This document shows positions 37,943 to 46,520 of a stretch of 64,000 nucleotides of DNA, piece by piece; the first letter of the stretch is position 1; every line of letters begins with the position of its first letter. Source of the stretch: Indolivaga capnocytophagoides DSM 22835 (lineage in GTDB: Bacteria > Bacteroidota > Bacteroidia > Bacteroidales > Dysgonomonadaceae); NCBI RefSeq assembly GCF_000426485.1, contig NZ_AUFL01000016.1, positions 55,120-119,119 on the forward strand. Reading direction: 5' to 3'. The notes beneath the pieces were generated by a model. That model worked only from the letters and a program-made list of their open reading frames with translations, made no database searches and was not told the DNA's origin. Both the position numbers and the translations under genes were made by a program.

Positions 37943-39214
37943 CTATAATCCCCGTTTACGTCTCTTTTCCTCCATCTTTATTCTGCGAGTAAAAGCCTCT
38001 TCTGCATAGTCTGTTCCATGCTGTTCCAATAACGAAAGATCTATTGTCGAATCTTCCTGTTTGTTATTATATTCAGTATTTTCAGTAAAGCTTTCTATTG
38101 AATTATCAGTTTCAGATCCTTTGGCTGTATTGTCTGCCGGATTTATCATTAGTTGATGTCTATTTGTAGTATCATCCTTAAATAGCTCATTGAAAATATT
38201 AGCAGAAAACTCCTTTCCCATTTTAGATCCATTGAAAACACATCTGCTCTGATGATCTATGAATGTTGCTCCATAAATACGACCGTCTCCATTCTCCCGA
38301 AATACTGCATTGATATTATGTTTAGCTAATTCATTCAGAAAAGCCTGCTTATCGGTATAGTTACTTATTGCCGAACCAACAATCAATTTAGGAGTCTCAA
38401 ATACCTTGTGTTCTTTCATATACTTAGCTGAATACTCCAGTCGGCTTTGTAACGCATCATATCCTACACTTTTGCCGATAACAGAAGCTTTTATTGGATT
38501 ACCTACCTTTTCTCCTTTCTCATCTATAGCTGAATATACCAGACCCAAATAATTCTTACCTTTAATCTCGCCCTTGACTTCCTCGACTGTTACCCCATAA
38601 AGGGATAATAAAGCACGAAACTCATTTACGGATTGGAAATGATAATTCTTAATGAGAGCTTTTGAAACATTAGCTATCTGTTTCTTTATATCTCCCGATT
38701 GGTATTCTACCCGTTTGAACTGTGGTACTTCTTCTGGTTGTTTTTTTTTCTCAGCAGTATGCAGGTTGTAAATTTTTTCCAATTCACGGGTGATTTTCTT
38801 TGACTGGAAGAAATTATTGGAATCTCCAATCTTTCTTCCGTTCCCATCTATATTTACTGTCACGATATGAATATGTTTTCGGTCTAAATCTTCGTGCTTA
38901 TAGACAATATAAGGTTGGTCTCCTAAACCCATCTTTTCCATATAGGTTTGTGCAAAATCACTATACATTTCATCTGAAACGATATCATCAGGATGGGGAT
39001 TAATCGATATATGCAGGATTGGTTTTTCTGTGTTCTTATTTGCATTCAAATAGGGAGCAAACGACTGATTTGCCAGATACATATTTAGAGATCCATCACG
39101 ATTTAGCATGATTCGATTGCTAAAAAGAACCTTCGCTTGTTGTTCTTTTACCTTCTCCTGATTATACAACAATGCACCTTGAAGAGAGCTTCCCTTATTT
39201 ATTTTTGCAACCAT
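37943..39214 (-). CDS. mobB: MobB relaxase
   Basis: 423 aa. It has the relaxase/mobilisation nuclease layout: MVAKINKGSSLQGALLYN at the start, then HISINPHPDD (68-77), and the metal-binding triad region YKHEDLDRKHIHIVTV with His107, His114 and His116. The nucleophile Tyr cannot be assigned with confidence. It nicks one strand at oriT and stays bound to the transferred end (family knowledge). It overlaps the mobA end by 16 bases. The IS256 element stands 5 bases from the last TSD base, so mobB itself is intact. Confidence 0.88.
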   Translation of the reverse strand: MVAKINKGSSLQGALLYNQEKVKEQQAKVLFSNRIMLNRDGSLNMYLANQSFAPYLNANKNTEKPILHISINPHPDDIVSDEMYSDFAQTYMEKMGLGDQPYIVYKHEDLDRKHIHIVTVNIDGNGRKIGDSNNFFQSKKITRELEKIYNLHTAEKKKQPEEVPQFKRVEYQSGDIKKQIANVSKALIKNYHFQSVNEFRALLSLYGVTVEEVKGEIKGKNYLGLVYSAIDEKGEKVGNPIKASVIGKSVGYDALQSRLEYSAKYMKEHKVFETPKLIVGSAISNYTDKQAFLNELAKHNINAVFRENGDGRIYGATFIDHQSRCVFNGSKMGKEFSANIFNELFKDDTTNRHQLMINPADNTAKGSETDNSIESFTENTEYNNKQEDSTIDLSLLEQHGTDYAEEAFTRRIKMEEKRRKRGL

Positions 39215-39642
39215 AGATGCCCGTATTTTCGTTCAAACTCATCTGTTAGTTCCATCATTTGTTTTTGTAAAATGACTAATTCAAGTGTTGCTTTTTCCAG
39301 TTTATAGAGAAAAGCCAATGCTTTTTTCTCTGTAAAATTTGATTTCAAAGCCTTTACTATCTGGTTATAATTTGTTCCGATAGCACGGTATTGTCCGAAA
39401 AAAGTTGTCATACGCATATAATAGTCCTGTACACCTTTATCTATTTTTACCACTTTTATAGGTCTGTTGAAAATGCAAGAGGTTATAAAATGTGCTTTGA
39501 CTGCTTCTCCCGACTGTTCAAATAATGACAAGAACTTATTATTCTCATCTATATTCATTCGGATGGAATAGCGAAAAACAGCAGGCTTCTCTTTGAGATT
39601 CCTGCCACCTTTTCGCCTGTCTGATTGATTATCTGGTATCAT
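39199..39642 (-). CDS. mobA: MobA relaxosome accessory protein
   Basis: 147 aa, basic, with an N-terminal ribbon-helix-helix-like part (FRYSIRMNIDENNKFLSLFEQSG), then KAHFITSCIF and GTNYNQIVKALKSN, a pattern common to MobA/MobC-type accessory proteins that bind oriT and help the relaxase open it. A helical C-terminal half follows. It is the first gene of the minus-strand mob operon and lies next to the hairpin-rich putative oriT. The mobB start overlaps its end, indicating coupled translation. Confidence 0.8.
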   Translation of the reverse strand: MIPDNQSDRRKGGRNLKEKPAVFRYSIRMNIDENNKFLSLFEQSGEAVKAHFITSCIFNRPIKVVKIDKGVQDYYMRMTTFFGQYRAIGTNYNQIVKALKSNFTEKKALAFLYKLEKATLELVILQKQMMELTDEFERKYGHLWLQK

Positions 39643-39689
39643 AACTATATAAATATTTAATGAATAAAATCATGACTTCGGAATGATTT

Positions 39690-39835
39690 TCTCCCCTGTA
39701 AGGGGCAAGGGTTTTGAGCAGACGGAAAGTATTTCGGGCAGCTCAAAACATACCTTGCTAATGTCTGACGACATTCAAAATCCATCCTCCGATGGATTGC
39801 CCAAGAAGCTAATTTCGGAAACGAGAATTAGCCAA
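39690..39835. other. Hairpin array, probable origin of transfer (oriT)
   Basis: Five inverted repeats follow each other upstream of mobA: CCCC/GGGG (39693-39705); GTTTTGAGC (39711-39719) with GCTCAAAAC (39741-39749); AATGTC/GACATT (39760-39775); AATCCATC (39779-39786) with GATGGATT (39791-39798); and GCTAATT (39808-39814) with AATTAGC (39826-39832). Position between divergent mob and tra operons and density of dyads fit an oriT. The nick site cannot be placed by eye. A 63-codon frame over it is judged spurious. Confidence 0.55.
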
Positions 39836-39910
39836 TTCAAAATCCGGAAGATTATTATCACGCTACAAAGGTAGAGTCCATTAATCAAAAGGTTATCATA
39901 GGTTTATCGG

Positions 39911-39948
39911 ACAAATGGTGACACCAGATGTCATTAGATGACAGTTCT
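39911..39948 (+). promoter_or_regulatory. Operator-like element, copy 2, facing the tra operon
   Basis: This is an inverted copy (36 of 38 bases) of the block at 27961-27998, with the same row of alternating half-sites (TGACA, TGTCATT and GATGACA). It reads toward traA, about 370 bases downstream, just as copy 1 reads toward DUF3945. Shared control of transfer and of the DUF3945-methylase operon is the simplest reading. Confidence 0.6.
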
Positions 39949-40318
39949 TTTTTTACCGCTATTGGTTACCTATTTTCAATGTTCTTTTGTGTGAATCAAT
40001 TAACAAATTGGTGAGTTCAGTTATTCAAAGACTCTTTAATGAAAGATGTCTCTAATCAGCTCAGTAATGACTTATATCGTGAGTGAATGAAGCTTTTGAT
40101 TAGGGCAACAATGACGGAAGTTATGGCTTCATGAATGAATGACTTCACTAAGTCATGATGTCAAGCTATACCTCATTTGATATGGAGTTCACGAACTTCA
40201 TATTTACATCATTCAGTAAATAATGACATTCTTATGTAACTCGTGAATAGCTGAACGAACTCTCTGATTCCTGATTGATCGAATGAATTATTGAATTACT
40301 TATTTAAAACAGTATCAC
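39949..40318 (+). other. Long leader region before traA
   Basis: No gene is seen. The stretch is rich in short GAATGA and ATGACTT repeats, for example around 40130-40160, and in small dyads such as GAGTTCACGAACTTC (40195-40209). It is a likely promoter and leader for the transfer operon, since traA is the first plus-strand gene after it. Confidence 0.45.
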
Positions 40319-41092
40319 ATGAAAGGGAAAACATTATTTATCGCTATCTCTACCCAAAAGGGAGGAGCCGGAAAAACAGCTTTGACTGTATTACTATCCA
40401 GTTATCTGCATTATTCACAGGGTTACAATGTGGCTATCGTGGATTGTGACTATCCGCAATACAGCATTAATGGGATGCGATTGCGGGATAAACAGTCTGT
40501 AACAGAAGATCCGTATTACAAATCACTATTTTATAAGCAATGCAAGAGCCTGAACAAAAAGGCTTATCCGATTGAAGTGAGCCGGACTACTGAAGCAATA
40601 GAAATAGCCGAAAGAATTATTCATGAATCAGAAGTACCATTGGATTTTATCTTCTTCGATTTACCCGGAACGATGAATGCCAAAGGTGTATTAAGTACCC
40701 TTGCCCAAATGGATCATATAATAACACCCATTACTGCTGACCGCATGGTTCTGGAAAGCTCATTGGAATATGGCGGACTTATCAATGAGCAGATAATAAC
40801 CACAGGCAAAGGAAATATAAAGAGTCTGCATTTACTATGGAATATGGTCGATGGAAGAGAGAGTAATCACCTGTATGGAGTATACGAATTAGTAATAGCT
40901 GAATTGGGCTTACAGGTCATGAAATCATTTGTTCCCGACACCAAACGCTTTCGTCATGAAATAACAATGGAACATAAACCGATCTTCCGCTCTACATTAC
41001 TTCCTGCCGATAAGAGGTTGATAAAAGGCAGCCAGTTGGATCAGGTTACAGATGAATTTCTATCTATCGTGAAGGGAGGTGCTAATGGCTAA
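40319..41092 (+). CDS. traA: TraA, ParA/MinD-like ATPase
   Basis: 257 aa. Deviant Walker A STQKGGAGKTALT (about 12-24), VAIVDCDYPQYS, and DFIFFDLPGTMNAKGV mark a ParA-family ATPase. TraA opens the CTnDOT-type transfer operon. It is thought to act in DNA or complex positioning, but its precise role in transfer is not settled. The traB start codon lies 8 bases inside its end, preceded by an unusually good Shine-Dalgarno-like GGGAGG for this phylum. Confidence 0.85.
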   Translation: MKGKTLFIAISTQKGGAGKTALTVLLSSYLHYSQGYNVAIVDCDYPQYSINGMRLRDKQSVTEDPYYKSLFYKQCKSLNKKAYPIEVSRTTEAIEIAERIIHESEVPLDFIFFDLPGTMNAKGVLSTLAQMDHIITPITADRMVLESSLEYGGLINEQIITTGKGNIKSLHLLWNMVDGRESNHLYGVYELVIAELGLQVMKSFVPDTKRFRHEITMEHKPIFRSTLLPADKRLIKGSQLDQVTDEFLSIVKGGANG

Positions 41093-41492
41093 AAAAGAAA
41101 ACGAATACGAAATTGATGAAGACTTTCTGCTGGCATCCATCGGAGAACGTAAAGAAGGCAAAGCTCCTCCTAAAAAAGAAGAAGAAATCGTAGAAAATAT
41201 TGATGAGCTAGTAAAGCCTAAAGAGAATAGTAGTAAGCGGAATAAGCGAAGCAGTAGCAGTACGAATGATTATGAAGCTACTTTTTTATGCCGTAATGAA
41301 ATACGACTGCGTCAGGGTGCATATATCAGCAGATCGGTATATCAAACGATTATGCGGATCGTAAAACAGATAGCCGGAGATGATGTATCAGTGGGTGGTT
41401 ATATCGACAATGTTCTGAAGCATCATCTTGAAAAATACAAGGATGAGATAAATACTTTGTATAAACAAGACCGAACCGATTTAATAGACTAG
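41085..41492 (+). CDS. traB: TraB (DUF3408 family)
   Basis: 135 aa from ATG 41085, the Met just after a GGGAGGTGCT ribosome site. The N-terminal 65 residues are charged and probably disordered (KKEEEIVENIDELVKPKE). The C-terminal domain has ATFLCRNEIRLRQGAYISRSVYQTIMRIV and VSVGGYIDNVLKHHLEKYKDEI, a DUF3408 ribbon-helix-helix-like region. DNA binding is likely. Found after traA in Bacteroides ICEs. Confidence 0.78.
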   Translation: MAKKENEYEIDEDFLLASIGERKEGKAPPKKEEEIVENIDELVKPKENSSKRNKRSSSSTNDYEATFLCRNEIRLRQGAYISRSVYQTIMRIVKQIAGDDVSVGGYIDNVLKHHLEKYKDEINTLYKQDRTDLID

Positions 41493-41495
41493 ACG

Positions 41496-42158
41496 ATGAT
41501 AGAGTTACTTATTATCCTATGCCTTGTGGGAATTATCCTGATTAAACTGTCGGATTACAGGATAACCATAAAGAAGAATTCTTCCGAATCTAAATCAGAC
41601 AATGAAAAATCTCAGAAAAGAGAAAAAAGGGTTGGACGGGTTGGTAAAAGCATGCCTGATATCAGACAAATGATGACATTGAATGACAGTTCTTTAGAAT
41701 TGGATAATGCACAGAAAAAAGCGTCTATATTTGATTCGTCAAAGGATGAAAGCGAGCCTGATCCGAAGGACTTAGTCATAGATGCCGATCCGACAGAAAC
41801 AGTAATTGATCATGAAGAGGAAGACGAAATTGCTGCTTATACAAAAGGTGAAGTCTATACAGCCGGAGGGATGGATTATGAGGTAATGATGAATACCGTA
41901 AAGGTTATAAACAGCAAGACCGCCACCAAAGAAGAGGAACAGAAGGCCGGACAGGTTTTGTATGATAACCGGGATACAGAACTGGTAGATAAGATGGTTT
42001 CAGCAAAGAAAGAATTATCTGTCAGGATAACATCACTCATCGGACTCCGTCTTCAACAACATGCCGAAGAGAATCCGCAGTATGTTGAGCCAGGCCTCGC
42101 TTCTCATCTAAATGAATCGGACGAGTATAAGAATTTTAAAGCAGATGATTATTTCTAA
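41496..42158 (+). CDS. traD: TraD-like conjugal transfer protein
   Basis: 220 aa. One N-terminal membrane segment (about 1-18) is followed by a charged, low-complexity linker and a C-terminal helical domain with GGMDYEVMMNTVKVINSK, AGQVLYDNRDTELVDKMV and SLIGLRLQQHAEE. This agrees with the protein called TraD in CTnDOT-type operons, whose function is unknown. There is no separate traC between it and traB (3-base gap). Confidence 0.65.
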   Translation: MIELLIILCLVGIILIKLSDYRITIKKNSSESKSDNEKSQKREKRVGRVGKSMPDIRQMMTLNDSSLELDNAQKKASIFDSSKDESEPDPKDLVIDADPTETVIDHEEEDEIAAYTKGEVYTAGGMDYEVMMNTVKVINSKTATKEEEQKAGQVLYDNRDTELVDKMVSAKKELSVRITSLIGLRLQQHAEENPQYVEPGLASHLNESDEYKNFKADDYF

Positions 42159-42180
42159 GGTCAGATAATAACCATTTTAA

Positions 42181-42204
42181 GAAAGGAGGTTGCTAATGAG
42201 ATAG
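42181..42204 (+). other. Minimal ORF (Met-Arg-stop) behind a strong ribosome site
   Basis: GAAAGGAGG, then six bases, then ATG AGA TAG (42196-42204). Strong Shine-Dalgarno sequences are rare in this phylum. It resembles the traB start context (GGGAGGTGCTAATG), so it may be the remains of a lost traC-like gene. It could also hold ribosomes ahead of traE. Confidence 0.35.
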
Positions 42205-42230
42205 AAAGTTGTAGAATATCTTTAATAAAA

Positions 42231-42266
42231 CGGTCTGCGACCGCCACTAATTTCCAACGTTACAAG
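42231..42266 (+). repeat. CACTAATTTC leader motif before traE
   Basis: It matches 26281-26307 in inverted orientation (CGGTCTGC..ACC.CCACTAATTTCCA) and 26381-26405 in direct orientation (CCACTAATTTC..AA.GTTACAAG). A small hairpin, CTATG..G with C..CATAG, follows at about 42276-42302. It is probably part of the 5' leader of the traE-traG segment. Confidence 0.5.
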
Positions 42267-42317
42267 TTTAACCCGCTATGGGGAACTATCCACTCCTCAT
42301 AGCTTAAAATCAATTTT

Positions 42318-42617
42318 ATGTACAAAAAAGTTTCATTTTTTGTAGCCATACTAATGGCTGCATCGGCCTCTGCATTCGCTCAGGGAAACGGCATGCAAGG
42401 TATAACCGATGCGACAAACATGGTAACCTCTTACTTTGATCCGGCCACTAAACTGATCTATGCTATCGGTGCAGTTGTCGGTCTGATCGGAGGTGTAAAG
42501 GTGTACTCCAAGTTCAGCTCAGGTGATCCCGACACGTCTAAGACTGCCGCTTCGTGGTTCGGAGCATGCATCTTCCTAATTGTTGCCGCCACCATACTTC
42601 GATCATTCTTCTTATAA
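42318..42617 (+). CDS. traE: TraE (DUF4134)
   Basis: 99 aa. A signal peptide or first membrane helix (about 1-23, ending ASAFAQG) is followed by two hydrophobic helices (about 45-65 and 78-98). FDPATKLIYAIGAVVGLIGGVKVYSKFSSGD is the DUF4134 signature region. By size and topology it is a VirB2/VirB3-like membrane component of the transfer channel. It is preceded by a 159-base leader with the repeated CACTAATTTC motif. Confidence 0.88.
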   Translation: MYKKVSFFVAILMAASASAFAQGNGMQGITDATNMVTSYFDPATKLIYAIGAVVGLIGGVKVYSKFSSGDPDTSKTAASWFGACIFLIVAATILRSFFL

Positions 42618-42658
42618 GAGTTTTAGACTCTCTTATTTTACTTTTAACAACGAGAAGA

Positions 42659-42994
42659 ATGGCAGAATATTCAATCAACAAAGGAATCGGAAAGCCCGCA
42701 GAATTTCGGGGACTCAAAAGTCAGTACCTCTTCATTTTCGCAGGTGGACTATTAGGTGTATTCGTTGTCTTTGTGATAATGTATATGATCGGGATCAGTC
42801 AGGTAATCTGTATCGGGTTCGGAGTAGTTACCGACGGAACATTGGTCTGGGCAACATTCCACCTGAACGACAAATACGGAGAACATGGGCTTATGAAATT
42901 ACAAGCCATCCGTAACCATCCCCGCTATATTATCAATCGTAAACGGATCTTACAGCTCATTAGTCGTATCAAAAGAAAGGAGGAGATTGTATGA
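42659..42994 (+). CDS. traF: TraF (DUF4133)
   Basis: 111 aa from ATG 42659. The longer frame begins inside traE and lacks family character. It has YSINKGIGKPAEFRGLKSQYL and then two membrane helices (about 25-70), with a basic C-terminus. This is the DUF4133 pattern, a VirB3-like inner-membrane part of the channel. Its stop overlaps the traG start (ATGA). Confidence 0.87.
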   Translation: MAEYSINKGIGKPAEFRGLKSQYLFIFAGGLLGVFVVFVIMYMIGISQVICIGFGVVTDGTLVWATFHLNDKYGEHGLMKLQAIRNHPRYIINRKRILQLISRIKRKEEIV

Positions 42995-45495
42995 GGAATA
43001 CACTAAGTGCAGCCACACTAGAAAGTAAGTTTCCCATATTGGCAGTTGAACAAGACTGTATCCTGAGCAAAGATGCGGATATAACAGTAGTTTATCGGGT
43101 AGAACTGCCCGAACTCTTTACAGTCACTTCTCCTGAGTATGAAGCAATCCATGCAGCCTGGGCAAAAGCAATGAAGGTATTACCCAACTATTCAATTGTC
43201 TGTAAACAGGACTGGTTTATCGAAGAGGATTACAAACCTGAATTGCAGAAAGAAGACATCAGTTTTCTATCCCACAGTTTCGAGCGTCATTTCAATGAAC
43301 GTCCTTTCTTAAATCACACCTGTTATCTCTTTCTGACCAAAACAACCAAAGAGAGAGCCAGACAACAAAGCAGCTTTACAGCTCTTACCCGTGGCTTTAT
43401 TGTTCCCAAAGAAATGCAGGATCGGGAGATGGCTCAGAAGTTTTTGGAATCAGTCAGCCAGTTTGAACGGATCATTAACGATAGCGGATTTATCAAGTTG
43501 GCACGATTGACCACTGATGAGATTGTAGGAACAGCAGATCAGGCTGGCATTATCGAAAAGTATTTCTCCTTATCCCAGGATGACACCACCTTCCTGCAGG
43601 ATATGTCTCTCGGTGCAAGTGAAATGAAAATCGGTGATAAGTATCTGTGTCTGCATACGCTTTCAGATGTAGATGATCTGCCGGGTAAGGTAGAAACCGA
43701 TACCCGCTACGAACGTTTGTCTACGGATCGGAGCGATTGCCGTTTGTCTTTTGCTGCACCCATCGGAGTACTCTTGACCTGTAACCACATTGTCAATCAG
43801 TATATCTTTATTGATGACCATGCAGAGAACCTGAAACGTTTTGAAAGACAAGCCAGAAATATGCACTCTTTATCCCGCTACAGCAGAAGTAATCAGATAA
43901 ACAAGCAATGGATCGAAGATTACCTGAATGATGCACATAGTTTCGGGTTAACCTCCGTTCGTTGCCATGTTAATGTAATGGCTTGGAGTGAGGATAAGGA
44001 GGTCCTTTCCCGAATTAAAAACGATGTGGGTAGCCAGTTAGCTCTCATGGAATGTAAACCCCGACACAATACAGTCGATACACCAACCTTGTTTTGGGCA
44101 GGTATTCCAGGTAATCAGGGTGATTTTCCATCAGAAGAAGCTTTCTATACTTTTATAGAGCAAGCTTTATGCTTCTTTATCGAAGAAACAAACTACAAGA
44201 GTTCACCTTCTCCTTTCGGAATCAAGATGGTAGACAGGGTAACAGGTAAACCGCTTCATGTGGATATATCCGACTTACCCATGAAAAAAGGAATTATCAC
44301 CAACCGTAACAAGTTTGTGCTGGGTCCTTCAGGTAGTGGAAAGTCTTTCTTTATGAATCATCTCGTTCGCCAGTATTGGGAACAGGGCACGCATGTTGTA
44401 TTAGTAGATACAGGAAATTCTTATCAGGGTTTGTGTGAAATGATCCGCAGTAAAACCAAAGGAGAAGACGGAATTTACTTTACATATACCGAAGAAAAGC
44501 CGATCTCTTTCAATCCTTTTTATACCGATGATAATCAGTTTGATGTAGAGAAAAAGGATAGTTTGAAAACCCTCTTGTTAACACTTTGGAAAAGTGAAGA
44601 CGATAAAATCTCGAAGACCGAATCCGGAGAACTCGGTAGTGCTGTCGATGAATACATTAAAAAGATTCAGACAGACCGGAGCATTGTTCCGAGTTTCAAC
44701 ACCTTCTATGAGTTTATGCGGGATGAGTACAAGGCGGCATTAGCGAAAAGAGAGATTGAAGTTAGCAAATCTGATTTCAATATCGACAATATGCTGACCA
44801 CGCTCCGTCAGTATTATCGGGGCGGCCGCTTTGACTTTCTTTTAAACTCGGACAAGGAACTGGACTTGCTTTCCAAACGCTTTATTGTCTTCGAAATCGA
44901 TGCTATTAAAGAGAATCGTGACCTTTTCCCTGTAGTGACTATCATTATCATGGAAGCATTCATCAACAAGATGCGTCGATTGAAAGGTATCCGAAAGCAA
45001 CTGATCGTAGAAGAAGCATGGAAAGCTCTTTCGTCTCCCAATATGGCTGAGTATCTGAAGTATTTGTATAAAACCGTTCGTAAATTCTTCGGAGAAGCGA
45101 TCGTTGTTACACAGGAAGTGGATGATATTATCTCATCACCTATTGTGAAGGAAGCTATCATTAATAATTCGGATTGCAAGATACTGCTCGATCAGCGGAA
45201 GTATATGAACAAATTCGATTCGATACAGGCTTTGTTAGGCTTGACTGAAAAAGAAAAAGCTCAGATACTTTCCATTAATATGTCTAACAATCCAAGCCGT
45301 ATCTACAAAGAAGTCTGGATCGGATTGGGCGGTATGCAATCGGCTGTATATGCTACAGAAGTCAGTCCTTCCGAGTATTACACCTATACTACCGAAGAGA
45401 CCGAAAAATTGCAGGTGCAAAAACTATCTGAAAAGTTAGGCGGGGATATTGAACAGGCTATCAAGCTAATCACTTCGGATAAGTCGCTTCAGTAA
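42991..45495 (+). CDS. traG: TraG, VirB4-like conjugation ATPase
   Basis: 834 aa. Walker A GPSGSGKS (445-452) is followed by HVVLVDTGNSYQGL. Walker B-like KQLIVEEAWKALSSPNMAEYL and VTQEVDDI form the VirB4/TraC C-terminal ATPase core. The N-terminal half (CagE/TrbE/VirB type) includes LTCNHIVNQYIF. It powers assembly of, or transport through, the type IV secretion apparatus at the inner membrane. It is a full-length, intact frame. Confidence 0.92.
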   Translation: MRNTLSAATLESKFPILAVEQDCILSKDADITVVYRVELPELFTVTSPEYEAIHAAWAKAMKVLPNYSIVCKQDWFIEEDYKPELQKEDISFLSHSFERHFNERPFLNHTCYLFLTKTTKERARQQSSFTALTRGFIVPKEMQDREMAQKFLESVSQFERIINDSGFIKLARLTTDEIVGTADQAGIIEKYFSLSQDDTTFLQDMSLGASEMKIGDKYLCLHTLSDVDDLPGKVETDTRYERLSTDRSDCRLSFAAPIGVLLTCNHIVNQYIFIDDHAENLKRFERQARNMHSLSRYSRSNQINKQWIEDYLNDAHSFGLTSVRCHVNVMAWSEDKEVLSRIKNDVGSQLALMECKPRHNTVDTPTLFWAGIPGNQGDFPSEEAFYTFIEQALCFFIEETNYKSSPSPFGIKMVDRVTGKPLHVDISDLPMKKGIITNRNKFVLGPSGSGKSFFMNHLVRQYWEQGTHVVLVDTGNSYQGLCEMIRSKTKGEDGIYFTYTEEKPISFNPFYTDDNQFDVEKKDSLKTLLLTLWKSEDDKISKTESGELGSAVDEYIKKIQTDRSIVPSFNTFYEFMRDEYKAALAKREIEVSKSDFNIDNMLTTLRQYYRGGRFDFLLNSDKELDLLSKRFIVFEIDAIKENRDLFPVVTIIIMEAFINKMRRLKGIRKQLIVEEAWKALSSPNMAEYLKYLYKTVRKFFGEAIVVTQEVDDIISSPIVKEAIINNSDCKILLDQRKYMNKFDSIQALLGLTEKEKAQILSINMSNNPSRIYKEVWIGLGGMQSAVYATEVSPSEYYTYTTEETEKLQVQKLSEKLGGDIEQAIKLITSDKSLQ

Positions 45496-45546
45496 GCAGG
45501 CTTATCGACAATTTTAAATTAATCTCAAACGTAAAAAATAAATTAT

Positions 45547-46509
45547 ATGAAAAAGTTCTTTTTTCTGACAGCCATTGCTGTCTCTCTATTTAGTCTTAAC
45601 AGTTGCAGTAACGATGATGATCCGGTAACTCCAAATGGCGGAGATGCTGTCTTAAAGATTCAGGCAGGTATCACAGCAATAGATGTTGTCGGTACAAAGG
45701 CATCAGTTGTATCCGCATTTCCTGAAGGAACAAATATCGGTTTGTTTGTTACATCGGGTAGTCTGGGGGATAACAATAATTCCTATAAAGAAAATGACAA
45801 TGCCTTATCTGTTTTTAGGAATGGAATCTGGAATCAAACACCTGAGATAAGGCTTACAAGGGATAATGCTACCGTCTATGCTTATTATCCATACAGCAGC
45901 AACAATACCGATGGTAGATCGATCTTTGTGGATCACGCTACGCAACAGGATTATATGTACGGGACGCATACTCCGGGGCAGGCTGCCATCAATAAAGATA
46001 ATCCGGCAGTAAGCCTGACCATGAAGCATGCTATGACTTTGGTACAGTTTAATATCAGTAAGGTTAATTATCCCTGGCAAGGCAAGCTTACCCGTATTGA
46101 AATAGCCAATGCGGATAAGAAGACTATTCTTTTTAATGAAGGACTAATGGATATTTCAACCGGAACGATAAAGAATATTGAAGGAAAGAACAGACCGGCA
46201 TCTATTCAGGCATATTCGGATATCTATCCACTTTTGACTATTCCGGAAAAACCATCTCAATCGGAGACAGATTTCTTAAAAGTCTTTGTACTGCCTATTA
46301 AATCGACTGGAGGCGAAGGGGATGTTGTTTTTAACTTTACTATTGACGGACGTATCTATATATGGAAAGTTCCTGCTAACACCACTTGGAAAGCAGGAAC
46401 GAAAAACACCTACGCTGTAACGATTAATGGTTCGAGCCTGAAAATCGGGAATGTAAATATCTCGGATTGGACAGGTGGTATTTCAGCAAATCTTACTATA
46501 ACCGACTAA
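45547..46509 (+). CDS. Fimbrillin-family lipoprotein inside the tra operon
   Basis: 320 aa. The lipoprotein signal ends LNSC with Cys20, followed by an acidic CSNDDD start of the mature protein. The body is beta-rich, with KASVVSAFPEGTNIGLFVTSG, RLTRDNATVYAYYPYSSN and a C-terminal TYAVTINGSSLKIGNVNISDW, the pattern of fimbrillin-family surface proteins (FimA/Mfa-type fold). The gene lies between traG and traI, where CTnDOT has a different small gene, and a strong terminator follows. It could be an adhesin or pilus-like tip that helps mating contact. That is inference. Confidence 0.75.
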   Translation: MKKFFFLTAIAVSLFSLNSCSNDDDPVTPNGGDAVLKIQAGITAIDVVGTKASVVSAFPEGTNIGLFVTSGSLGDNNNSYKENDNALSVFRNGIWNQTPEIRLTRDNATVYAYYPYSSNNTDGRSIFVDHATQQDYMYGTHTPGQAAINKDNPAVSLTMKHAMTLVQFNISKVNYPWQGKLTRIEIANADKKTILFNEGLMDISTGTIKNIEGKNRPASIQAYSDIYPLLTIPEKPSQSETDFLKVFVLPIKSTGGEGDVVFNFTIDGRIYIWKVPANTTWKAGTKNTYAVTINGSSLKIGNVNISDWTGGISANLTITD

Positions 46510-46520
46510 TCTCACATAGG

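Noticed and set aside
39683..39874. 63-codon plus-strand frame upstream of mobA
   Set aside because: It covers the hairpin array of the probable oriT and has no family character.
40000..40318. GAATGA-rich stretch as an iteron origin of replication
   Set aside because: The repeats are short and irregular and no replication initiator gene is nearby; treated as a transfer-operon leader.
43663..45420. Minus-strand open frames inside traG
   Set aside because: They mirror the coding strand of a well-conserved ATPase gene and have no independent start context.
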